A stretch of 64,000 nucleotides of DNA from NCBI RefSeq assembly GCF_032854445.1, contig NC_088301.1, positions 30,180,402 through 30,244,401 on the forward strand, in the 5' to 3' direction. The notes beneath the pieces were generated by a model. The model saw nothing but the letters and a program-made list of their open reading frames with translations, did no database searches and was not told the origin of the DNA. Shown piece after piece: positions 12,601-26,500 of the stretch; position 1 is the stretch's first letter; the number at the start of each line of letters is the position of its first letter. A program made the translations under genes and the position numbers. This DNA comes from Liolophura sinensis (Eukaryota; Mollusca; Polyplacophora; Chitonida; Chitonidae).

Positions 12601-14481
12601 ACCAACCGTAAATCACCACCCTTCACCAAGTTTATGATTAGAGGAAACCAGCCGTAAATCACCACCCTTCACCAAGTTTATGATTAGAAAAAAACAGCCG
12701 TGAATCACTACCCTTCACCAAGTTTATCATTAGGGGAAATCAGCCGTGAATCACCACCCTTCACCAAGTTTATGATTAGAGAAAAACAGCCATGAATCAC
12801 CACCCTTCACCAAGCTTATGATTAGAGGAAACTAACCGTGAATCACCACCCTTCACCAAGTTGATCATTAGAGGAAATCAGCTGTGAATCACCACCCCTC
12901 ACCAAGTTTATGATTTGAGAAAACTAACCGTAAATCACCACCCTTCACCAAGTTTATGATTAGAGGAAACCAGCCGTAAATCACCACCCTTCACCAAGTT
13001 TGTGATTAGAAAAAAACAGCCGTAAATCACTACCCTTCACCAAGTTTATCATTAGGGGAAAACAGCCGTGAATCACCACCCTTCACCAAGTTTATGATTA
13101 GAGAAAAACAGCCATGAATCACCACCCTTCACCAAGCTTATGATTAGAGGAAACTAACCGTGAATCACCACCCTTCACCGAGTTTATCATTAGAGGAAAT
13201 CAGCTGTGAATCACCACCCTTCACCAAGTTTATGATTTGAGAAAACTAACCGTAAATCACCACCCTTCACCAAGTTTATGATTAGAAAAAAACAGCCGTG
13301 AATCACTACCCTTCACCAAGCTTATCATTAGGGGAAACCAGCCGTGAATCACCACCCTTCACCAAGTTTATGATTTGAGAATACCAGCCGTGAATCACCA
13401 CCCTTTACCAAGTTTATGATTAGAGGAAACCAACCGTGAATAACCACCCTTCACCAAGTTTATCATTAGAGGAAATCAGCTGTGAATCACCACCCTTTAC
13501 CAAGTTTATAATTAGAGGAAACCAGCCGTGAATAACCACCCTTTCACCAAGGTTATGATTAGAGGAAACCAACCGTGAATCACCACCATTCACCAAGTTT
13601 TTGATTTGATGAAACCAGCCTTTGAATCACCACCATTCACCAAGTTTATGATTTGAGAAAACCAGCCTTTGAATCACCACTCTTCTTTAGGTACCTGGCA
13701 AAGCTGCAGCCAAGCTGGCAATGGCTGCATTCAAACCTGTCACTTTAATATATACACGCAGGTACACTGATAAATTATACTTACCTGTCTTACACAAGTT
13801 ACCATCGTAACCATCAGTACATTTTACTCCTCCCTCATCTGGACATGCTCCATTAACCTTATCACATGTATCCCTCCCACCTCGACAGTTTCCACAAAAC
13901 TCTCTGCAGCCTCCTCCATAGCGGCCTGGCAAACACTCTGTAGGAAAAACCCAAATGTCAAGTGAATAGGACTCAATTATAAGCCACTAGGGCCAAAATT
14001 CTTAGATATGTACAGTAACATCTTTAAATTGAATGCTTATCTCTTTAATTACAAAAGTGGAAAACAAAAAGAAGTTGCATCTTAATGCAAAAAAACCCCA
14101 CTTATTCTGCATTTCAGCCAGTGGTGTTCAAGATATCAACTTTCATATCTGGGTCATACTATATCTGATTTCATGTCTCTATAGTGGAGATAGAAGCTGA
14201 AAAGCAGGCACCCAAGCCCGAAGTCTCCCTGCTGCATAAACTGTATCGACTGTAGATTACTTGTCTTTTTACGAACCCAAGAATATTGAAGAATTATGTC
14301 ACAGTATATAATACATGTATAATATCATCTTTGGTGGTGATTATACAATTCAATTAAATCCTTTATAACTGCTACAGAAAAGAGCTATTCAAGTAATAAC
14401 TTTATCAAAAAATAAAGATGAAACTTTGCCACTTTTTAAAAAATTACATATGATCCTAATATCTAGACTTAATACTTACCT

Positions 14482-14574
<93 letters not shown>

Positions 14575-17500
14575 TCTAAGTTCAAATTTTTTCTATATAA
14601 TGGGATAAAACAAGCTCTTTTGGAGCTTTATTCCCACCAGATTAGAACCAGCAATACCATCAATATGTTTTTGTTTGCAAACCTTTATTCCTACTGATGT
14701 AAAAATGTACCCTATGATTCTGGTGAAATAAAAAACAATTCAAAAATTCAAATGCACGTTACATGAATATCAAAAAGAAGAATTTACACCTGGTTTTATA
14801 CAATTACTCCTAGACATAAACTCCTTAAGCTCAGGTTTACCATGTGTAGCCTGGTCTAGCTCACCTGTCTTACACTTGTTCCCCTTCCAGCCTGGGGCAC
14901 ATCTTGGTGTCTCTGTGCTTGGGCACCACCCATCCACTCTGTCACACTTATCTGAGCCACCTGCACATTGACCACAAGGCTGCTTACAGTCCGCACCATA
15001 AGTACCTGCTGTGCACTCTGAAAAAAAAATGACCTTTGTTTTGGCAATTTCTTTCTCATCAATTTAATTATAACATAATATGTTTTATCCAGTCACAATT
15101 ACAGAAAGTCTTAGATGCAATTATTTTCATTCATCTATGCAATGATTTTTAAAGGAAATGAACATATTTAAAATATTATTCCACTGTTATCCATACTTTC
15201 ATCACACTTCCTTCCCTGGTATCCGGCCTGACATCTAGGATTCGGTGACCTATCCGGACATTCTCCTGTTGTTCTGTCACAGACTGTTCTTCCCTCAGCA
15301 CAGTATCCACATCCCTTCACACAGCCAGGGCCATACTCTCCTCCATCACAACCTGCAGACAGAAATTAACAGTCATACCTCAGTTGTTGTTTTTTGTCAC
15401 AGACTGTTCATGTAGATATATGTACACTAAATGAGCATGACACACGAGCGCATATGCATTACCTCTGACTTTTAGTTTTGCAACAGGCACAAATTCACAA
15501 ACAGACATCTCCACACAGGACGTGAATCATGTCCTTTCAATTCTGACCCCTTGAATCAACAGAACAGCCCATATGATAAAATCTAAAGAAGCCCAAGTTA
15601 AGATACATGTAGGATGTAAAAAAAACTTCACCCACCAAAAGGTTTAAAGGGCTGCTCATTTGCAGCAAAACACACTGTAAATATCACATGTAATGCTTAG
15701 ATGCCATATCATCCGGCTGACTCATACGTTAAAAATTTCTGTCATTTCTGTGTCACATTGACTATAATGATTTGAGATCTGTTTCATTCTTCCCAGCTTA
15801 GGTTTCAGAACATATATATTTGTGCCCTAGCATTCACTAACCCGGAACTGTCACTTCGCATATACTGTCCTCAACATTATAAAATCTTGTTTTAATCAGG
15901 TACAGGTATTTTCATTTTCACATTACTTACTTGTTTATGAATGATGAAAACAATCATGTGACAATTAAAACGAACGTTAACTGTAACTGACACATTGACG
16001 CTTGTATCCAAACGTTACTTGGCCTAAATTTGCTGATGTACATGTACATCATAGATGTGTACATCGACATCACTGATATGTACATCTACACTACAGACGT
16101 ACACCACAGATATGCACATAAACAACGGATGTATACATGTACACCACGAATATGTACATGTATACCATAGATATGTACATCTACACTACGGATATGTACA
16201 TGTATACCACAGATATGTACATGTATACCACGGATATGTACATCTACACTACGGATATGTACACCACAGATGTGTACATATACACCACAGATGTATAAAT
16301 CTACACCACGAATATGTACATGTATACCATACATATGTACATCTACACTACGGATATGTACACCACAGATATGTACATATACACCACGGATATACACATC
16401 CACACCACGGGTATATACATCTACACCACGGATGTGTACACCACAGATATGTACATGTACACCCTGGATGCATAAATCTACACCACGAATATGTACATGT
16501 ACACCACGCATCTGTACATTACGAATATGTACATGTACAGCACAAATATGGAGATGTACACCACGGATATGCACATGTACACCACAGATATGTACATGCA
16601 CACCACAGATATGTACATGCACACCACGGATATGCTGATTTACATTACGGATATGTACATGTAACCCAAGGATATGTACATGTACACCATGAAATGTACA
16701 TCAAGGACATGTGCATATAAACCACAGATATGTACATGTAAACCACAAATACGTACACCACAGATGTGTACATTACAGATATGTACACCACAAACCTATA
16801 CATGTACACCACAGTTATGTACGCCATAGACATGTGCACGAAGATATCTACACAAGAGATATCAACACCACGCATGTGTACATCTATACCACGGATATGT
16901 ACATTTACAACACTAATATCTGCACCACGGTTATGTACATGTACATCAAGAATATGTACGTGTACACCACGGATATGTACATGCGCACAACGGACATGTA
17001 TATCCACGCCACGGATATGTACATTTATACCACCTATATGAACATGTACATCACGAATAAGTACATGTACAACACCCATATGTACGTCTACACCACGGAT
17101 ATGTACATTTATACCACCTCTATGTACATGTACACCACGGATATGTACATGTACACCACCCATATGTGCGTCTACACCATGGATATGTATATATACGCCC
17201 ACGAACATGTACATCCACATCACGGATATGTACATGTACACCGCGGATATGTACATGTACACCACAGATATATACATCTACACGATCGATATGCACACCA
17301 CGAAAATGTACATGTCCAGCACGAATATGTACACAATGAATATATACATGCACACTGTGGATATGCACACCACAAATTTGTACGTGTACTCAACGAATAT
17401 GTACATATGGACCATGCATATGTACAGCACGAATATGTGCATGTACACCACGGATTTGTACATATACACCATGTGTATGCACACCATGGATATGTACACC

Positions 17501-20500
17501 ATGAATATCTGCATGTACATTATGGATATATACACCACAAATATGCACATGTACACAACGCATATGTACACGACGAATATGTACATGTACACCATGGGTA
17601 TGCTCACCATAGATATATGCACATGTACACCACGAATATGTACATGTACACCACGGATATGTACACCAAAGATATGTACATGTACACACCGAATATGTAC
17701 TAATACACCACAGATATGTACAGGTACACCACCAATGTGTACATGTACACCACGGGCATACACACCACGAATATGCACAAGAAAACCATGTATATGTACA
17801 TGTACACCACAAATATGTACATGTACACCACGGATATGTATATGTACACCACGTATATATACATGTACACCATGAATATGTACATGTACTCTACGGATAT
17901 GTTAATTTACACCACGAGTATGAAAATGTACACCACAAATATATACACCACGGATATGTACATTTACACCACAGATATGTACATGTACAACACAAATATG
18001 TACATCTACCCCAGAGATATGTACATATACACCACAGGTATGTACATGTACACCAAGGATATGCACACCACGAATATGTACATGTACACCACAAATATAT
18101 ACACGATGAATATGTACATGTACACCATGGATATGCACACCACAAATATGTACTTGTACACCATGGATATGTACACCACGGATATGTACATGTACACCAC
18201 GAATTATACACGGTCGCTGTGAGTTCAAGTCCAGCTCATGCTGGCTTCCTCTCCGGCCGTAAGTGGGAAGGTCTGGCAGCAACCTGCGCATGGTCGTGGG
18301 TTTCCCCCGAGCTGTGCCCGGTTTCCTCCCACCATAATGCTGGCCGCCGTCGTATAAGTGAAATACTCTTGAGTACGGCGTAAAACACCAATTAAATAAA
18401 TAAATAAATAAATCTTCAGTGATCTGCATTTTAAGGACTTTCGCTAGCTATGTCTCCATTTCCACCCCTTTCTTGAGGTTACACATGCGCAATTCAGGCG
18501 ATTGGGTCCAAGATTTGTCTCCGAACTGAAAGAGCACTGATTGGGTAATACTGCCACACAGACAGTTTAGGTTGTTCATACACTATAAATATCTGCACTG
18601 CTATGTTGCACGCAGTTTAAATCTAGGAGAATTTTGTGCGTTTTGGAAAGAATTGAAAACTGTTTTCCCAGTGTTACTACACCCCCCCCCCCACTCCCCT
18701 ACCCCCGGAAGGTTGCCAAGGTAACTCAATACTATGGCTTCAATTCCAGCAAGCACAGCTAAAAACATGGTGGTCATGCCGGGTTGATTTTTAGATGTGT
18801 TCTAGAAAAATGTGCACAGCTAGACAATATACACAGCCAAGATTGTAATTGACAGGGGGTGATACAAACACCACCACGAAGTGAAAAACAAAACGGAGAA
18901 TAACAAAACATTAAATGGACATTGCATAATAGACAATAGAGAATAAACAACAAAGAATGCAATGGACATGGGGTAGTAGACAATGGAGAATAAACAACAA
19001 AGAATGCAATATACACGGGAGGGTAGACAATGGAGAATAAACAACAAAGAATGCAATGTACATGGCATGGTAGACAATGGAGAATAAACAACAAAGAATG
19101 CAATGGGCATGAGGTGACAGGCAATGCGGGATATACAGCACTGATCAATGTGGTGGCATGGTATGGTACCAGGAGAAAGTGAGGAGATATATATTTTTGA
19201 GCTTGAAGTTGACAAAGTGTGTCAGATCCTGTCAGTTACATTTTTGCCTCTGTATTCTCCTGTGCCTTCCCATCACACCACATTAGTTATATTTTTCTAT
19301 TTTGATGTGTATTCTCCATTGTCTATCATCGCATTTCCATTATTTTGTTGTCTGTTCCCCACTATCTATCATCCCATTTCCCTTGCACTTTACTGTCTGT
19401 TCGTCATTGTCTATCATCCCATTGCCATTAATTACACTTTGTTGTTTATCCTCCATTGTCTATTATCCCATTTCCATTAATTGCACTTTGTTGCTTATCG
19501 TCCATTGTCTATTATCCCATTTCCAGTGCTCTTTGCTATATATTCACTATTGTCTGTCATCTCATGCTCATTGCATTCTTTGTTGTTTATTATGCCTTGT
19601 CTACCGATATTATCCAATGCTCATTTAAATTCTTTGTTATTCTCCTTTATGTTTTTCACTTCGTGATAATGGTTTTATCGCCACCTTTTATTACATTTTT
19701 GTCTATGTATTCTCCATTGTTAAGCTATTACATAATCCTAGTTATATTCTTTGCTGTTTATTCTTTGCTGTCTATCACCCAATGTCCAAAGTATTCTTTT
19801 GTTTATTTTTCTTTTGTGCAACACTCCATGTTGACAGGAATCATTGCTGTTTGTGAATAAGTCTGTGTCTCTTTGCTTTCTTTGTTCTGTGCTATTTATA
19901 TCCATTGTCCATCAGTCCTTGCCAGGTGCACAGTTTGTTGTTTATACGCCATATTCTATCACACCTTGTCAATTACATTCTTGTTTGTGTATTCTCCATT
20001 GTCTAGCTATCAACTAAATGTAGGAATGTTGCTTTTGACAAAAACGTATTAGAAAGTTGAAAACCTATGAAAAAGAAGGCTAGCAAGCTGTGTCGAGCTG
20101 CCGTACATCATTTACAGAATAAGGTACCTCTGGCCAGTGATATTTTGAAGGATGCCATATGCTTGAATCCGCAAAGCTAACTGGTCCCTTGATTCAGAAG
20201 AAGTCTGTGCCAGCAGTTGGGTTGAGGACATGACAGTTTTGTTTCGTTCTGTCAGGCTTATGGATTGTGAATGTACCATGAACAAAGTGTACCTTACAAT
20301 ATGTCTCAAGGTTAAACGAGCGCATCGATTGATAGTAAACATCCCAGAAGTATGTTTTGCTTAAAAGACTGATCTCCACACAGTAATCATATGATTGATA
20401 GAGAACATCCTAGAAGTATGTTTTGGTTTAAAGACTGATCTCCACACAATAATCATATGACTGATAGTGAAAATCCCAGAAGTATGTTTTGGTTAAAAGG

Positions 20501-23500
20501 CTGATCTCCACACAGTAATCATATGATTGACAGAGAACATCTAAGAAGTATGTTTTGGTTAAAAGGCTGATCTTCACATAGTAATCATATGACTGACAGA
20601 GAACATCCCAGAAGCATGTTTGATTAAAAGACTGATATCCACACAGTAATTATATGACTGATAGTGAACATCCCAGAAGTGAGCTTAGGTTAAAAGACTG
20701 ATCTCCACATAGTAATCATATGACTGATAGAGAACATCTCAGAAGTATGTTTTGGTTAAAAGACTAATCTCCACATAGTAATCATCTGACCAAAAGAGAA
20801 CATCCCAGAAGTGAGCTTAGGTTAAAAGACTGATCTCCACACAGTAATCATGTGACTGATAGTGAACATCCCAGAAGTGAGCTTAGGTTAAAAGACTGAT
20901 CTCCACACAGTAATCATATGATTGATAGAGAACATCCCAGAAGTATGTTTTGGTTAAAAGACTGATCTCCACACAGTAATCATATGATTAATAGAGAACA
21001 TCCCAGAAGTATGTTTTGGTTAAAGGACTGATCTCCACACAGTAGTCATATGACTGACAGAGAACATCCCAGAAGCATGTTTGGTTAAAAGACTGATCTC
21101 CACACAGTAATCATATGATTGATAGAGAACATCCCAGAAGTATGTTTTGGTTAAAAGACTGATCTCCACACAGGAATCATCTGACTGACAGAGAACATCC
21201 CAGAAGCATGTTTTGGTTAAAAAACTGATCTCCACACAGGAATCATATGACTGATAGAGAACATCCCAGAAGTATATTTGGTTAAAAGACTGATATCCAC
21301 ACAGTAATCATATGATTGACAGAGAACATCCCAGAAACATGTTTGATTAAAAGACTGATCTCCACACAGTAATCATATGATTGATAAAGAACATCTCAAA
21401 AGTATGTTTTGGTTAAAAGACTGATCTCCACACAGTAATCATATGACTGACAGAGAACATCCCAGAGGTATGTTTTGGTTAAAAGACTGATATCCACACA
21501 GTAATCATATGATTGACAGAGAACATCCCAGAAACATGTTTGATTAAAAGACTGATCTCCACACAGTAATCATATGATCGATAGAGAACATCCCAGAAGT
21601 ACGTTTTGGTTAAAAGACTGATCTCCACACAGTAATCATGTGACTGATAGTGAACATCCCAGAAGTGAGCTTAGGTTAAAAGACTGATCTCCACACAGTA
21701 ATCATATGATTGATAGAGAACATCCCAGAAATATGTTTTGGTTAAAAGACTAATCTCCACATAGTAATCATGTGACTGATAGTGAACATCCCAGAAGTGA
21801 GCTTAGGTTAAAAGACTGATCTCCACACAGTAATCATATGATTGATAGAGAACATCCCAGAAATATGTTTTGGTTAAAAGACTGATCTCCACACAGTAAC
21901 CATATGATTGATAGAGAACATCCCAGAAGTATGTTTTGGTTAAAAGACTGATCTCCACACAGTAATCATATGACTGACAGAGAACATCACAGAAGCATGT
22001 TTGGTTAAAAGACTGACCTCCACACAGTAATCATATGATTGATAGAGAACATCCCAGAAGTATGTTTTGGTTAAAAGACTGATCTCCACACAGTAATCAT
22101 ATGATTGATAGAGAACATCCCTGAAGCTTGTTTGGTTAAAAGAATGATCTCCACACAGTAATCATATGACTGATAGTGAACATCTCAGAAGTGAGCTTAG
22201 GTTAAAAGACTGATCTCCACATAGTAATCATATGGCTGATAGAGAACATCCCAGAAGTATGTTTTGGTTTATAGACTGATCTCCACATAATAATCATCTG
22301 ACCGAAAGTGAACATCCCAGAAGTGAGCTTAGGTTAAAAGACTGATCTCCATACAGTAATCATATGATTAATATAGAACATCCCAGAAGTATGCTTTGGT
22401 TATAAAGCTGATCTCCACACAGAAATCTTAATAGAGAACATCCCAGAAGTATGTTTTGGTTAAAAGACTGATCTTCACACAGTAATTATATGACTGATTG
22501 TGAAAATCCTAGAAGTATACTCAGCTCAAAAAACAGTAATCATATGACAGACAGTGAACATCCCACAAGTATGCTTAGGTTAAAGAAATATTGTCCACAA
22601 AGTAACCGTTTGTGGCTGATAGCAAACATCCTTCAAGTAGCCCCTTTAAAAGATTTTATTGAGATAAGCAGATAATCTATTAGAATTTGATCATCATCCC
22701 TGCAGGATGTTACCCTGGGATACAGCCATACAGTACATGTGTTTGCCATCAACGATGGAATATCCCTCTCATGTTTATGTGCTCAACATGTGTGCAAACC
22801 CTGATCTCATTACCTGCAGTACTTTGTAAAATACCACCTCTAACATTTTGTTCAACACTGCTTTCCCTGTTATCACACGCTGACGCTCAGGGTACGACAA
22901 AAACTAAAAATGATGGAAGAGAGTGAAATGTCATTTCCAAAAAGTGCAGTTTAATTTGAGCTTTTTTTCTGGCAGGCGAAAAGGGTATTTGAAAATATTT
23001 TTGCATGGCGGGTATTTGGGACCACGTCTAATCTCCATACAGTAACCACATAATTGATATACACCTTTCGGGTAATATAGTTTTTGCATTATAATATTCT
23101 AAAGAAGGTTTAGAATATTTAATATGAACATTATTTTAACTGTTAATGTTTAGTATTAATACTGCTTAGATATGGCATATGTTTATGTATTTCCCTTTGA
23201 CTTACTTATATTACAGGCGAGTCCTTTATATCCAGCCGCACATTTGTTATCAGGGCACCTGCCATTGGTCTTGGCACACTGAGCTCCACCCAGGCAAAAA
23301 CATTTCTGAAAACAGTGCTCACCCCACTTGCCGTTCCTACATTCTGAATAAACAAAAAAGAGATTAATGGATTAATGGATTAATGGATCATTCAGCAATT
23401 ACATACAAAAAACTAGGGTTATGAGAAACGCAGCAGCTCGACAATCAGTGCTTCAGATTAAACAGCCACAGATTAAGTTGACTTGACATCGGACGCAAAC

Positions 23501-26500
23501 TAGAAAAGTACAGAAGAACAAAACTTGGTACTTCTACACAAATTCATATATTATTTCAGATCTAAAAGGTCTGCAAGGCCATATTTAAGCTTAAAATGGG
23601 AGGTGAAGTAGAAGTGAAAACTATAAAACTAGTTTACTCAAACATTAAACTTTATTATAGGATCTGATAATGTGGTAGAAAAAAATTCCAGTAAAAATTC
23701 AAAATTAGAACTCCTTCACGAGGATGAAGTGAAAACTAAGACATTAATTGACAGAAACAGAAACCTGTCATTGTCACTGCTTCACATAAACCCTAATTCA
23801 TATATCATCATTAAGAACTTTACATATTCAATTCATATCTATCATGTAGGTCCATTTTTTAAAGTTTCCTGAAGATGTAACGAAATCTGTGATACTATTT
23901 GACCCAAACATAAAACATTACTCTGGGGCTAAACTTGCATCGAAGCCTTGGAACCATTGAAAAAAATAATATATGGCATCTCGGTCATCGATAGAGAAAT
24001 CACAGTGAAGAATAGAAGTAAAATGACTTTGTTGTAAATTGTTTAATGATGAAAACGTCTTTGTCTTTGCCTCTTTGTAGCGACGACCTTAAGAGATATT
24101 TTGCTTGCATAAATGTGCATGTGCTTTGGTTTTCCCAGAGCAGACGGGCAAGTTTTTAGTTTTAGCACTGTACTTCACGAAACACTCACCTTCACATCTC
24201 AGCTGACTGCTATCACAATGTGAGCAGCTTGAAGAGGTTTCACATTCATAATTACATTCTTCTCCATACCATTTTTCACTGCAAACTGTAAACAACAGTC
24301 CACATTCAATAAGCCATACGATGATCAGCTCCCAACTATCCATATGACTATGATCAGCTCCCAACTATTCATATGACTATGATCAGCTCACAACTATTCA
24401 TATGACTATGATCAAAGCAGATGTACCAAGATAGGTCACAATGTATTATATGTATTGGTTTACTTATTCAAAAGCGTAAATATCAGAGAGAAAGGACTGA
24501 CTGACAATACAGCTGCATGATGAGGGAACAATTAGAAACCATTTACTCTATCTGGCTCCTGTCAGGCATCTCAAAGCACTACAATTTGTTGATTGATTTA
24601 ACTGGTGTTTTATGCCGTATTAAAAAATATTTGACTTATGTGACAGCGGTCAGCATTATGGTTGGAGAATACCGGGAAGATGGAGCCCAAGGAAAACTCA
24701 CGACCATCTGCAGGTTCCTACAAGACCTTTTAACCTAAGACCGGAGAGAATACCAGCATGATCGAAATGGAGAAGAACTCAGAGCAATGGCTTTGGTCAT
24801 GTTGATGAGAGGCTGAGAGGGGTCATTGTGCACGGAATAATGCTAACGGAAAGGCCACAGAGTCCACTGAGAGCGCGTACAAGCAATTGATGATCGATAT
24901 TACATGTATACCACACTGGTAAGAGAACTCCTGACAGATAAAAGGCGTAATTTCTACATTAGAATTCTTGTTGTCAAGTGTCAGAGGGTTCTCCACGAAG
25001 GCATATATCCAAAATGACCAATGGATATCAGCCGAAGTCATAGCATGCTGTTGTTATAAAGTTCATGTCAATAAAGGGGACTACATCTGCAGCCCTCAAA
25101 AATTGGCGCAAACGATCGTTCCTTCAGTTCCCGCAGAGGTTACGCAAATTCAAAAAATCAAACAGTTTCTCATTCGCGCAAAATAGCACAAAAAAGAAAG
25201 ACTGAAGTAAAAAAGAAGTGGCAAGTTGTATCATATCTCCATCAATTGCGTGGGCAGTTAAAACTTTATTTGGTGTGAAAATTGACAGCAGTTGAATTTG
25301 AATCGGGTCGAAATAATCGCTGGCCTGGGGATAGGGTGATATACAGCAGGGAGGACAAAATAGGCATTAAATATACAAATTGTTACGAATTCCGTCTTTA
25401 AATATTGTATTTTATTTTGTCATTTTTTCTTGAGCTCTGACCTACATTTCCCTCTCTGTGTACGTCATAGTCTTCACTGTAATTCTGTCTCAAGGCTTCG
25501 CTGTTTAAGAGTTTGGTGTCACTGTATATAGAGTATACTTTCTGGAAATATGTAAAAACCATCCAGAATTTTCTTTGCGTTAGTCTATAAATATGAGCGA
25601 CGGAGCTTTGAAGCTCGCAGTCATTTACTCAAGTCCACTTGAGAGCAGTTATATTCACTGTCATCGACTCTGATGGATTTTTCTGAGTTTGGAGATATCA
25701 CCTTTCACGCCATTCAACATTCGTCATTTATACCTCTTTTCCAGTGCGTAGCACTTTGTGAGCTTGTGTTTCGCCATTTGCTAATTATTTGAGATATTCT
25801 TTTGGAGATTGTATCACCCATTGTCTCTTTGTGCGATTACGTACATTTCATCCCAGTTTACCCTGAATGTGACTGTGTATATATCCAAGGAGTGAAACAT
25901 AGGCTTACATCGCCTGCTCGACATCACCGAGGTTGCTGTCAACCCGTCCCACGTGAGAAGTTACACCTTCACAGGCAGTTGTGGATCAACCATCGTCAGC
26001 GTGCTGTGCCCACTAAAGCTTGTCACTTATCAGACTGTCATCCTTCGATTGGGGAATTCCTCTTAAATGTGGATTCTATATTTCCGTGGTCTGACTCGCC
26101 TTTGGAAGCCGGAATACTTCATCCGGATTTCGACGCTGTCATCAGTAAGAGACTGTATACTTTTGTAATCATTTCTATTGTTTTTTATATATTATTGTCA
26201 GTTGTATTATTTGTCTGTTTTGTTCAAATATATGTGTTGAACTTATTCAAGCGTCTTCGTGTTTCTTTGCTTGATCTTGTGTAAGGTCTATCGCTGATCT
26301 GAGAGTTGAAGAAGCCAGTTGTTTCTCATATTTACTCCCCGATTGCGATACCCTTACAAGATACAAACTCTGGTTTGGGCGTACTTTGTGAGTAAACAAA
26401 GTGGGAGTTAATTCGTCTTACTTTAATAGATCTTTCGGCATGCCGGTGAAAGTGAAGGAAAAATAGATAAAAGTACATTGCTAACTTCCAATGAATGACG

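Noticed and set aside
16055-17875. Long open frames of 160-330 codons on both strands
   Set aside because: They follow from a 21-bp tandem repeat whose period is a multiple of three; every frame gives low-complexity repeats and none has a domain or splice context.
20340-22600. Possible CRISPR array or tRNA cluster
   Set aside because: Whole 66-bp units repeat with substitutions; there are no spacers and no cloverleaf.
25802-26284. Independent membrane protein gene
   Set aside because: No signal peptide, no homologous domain, no splice partner; listed only as an unassigned segment.
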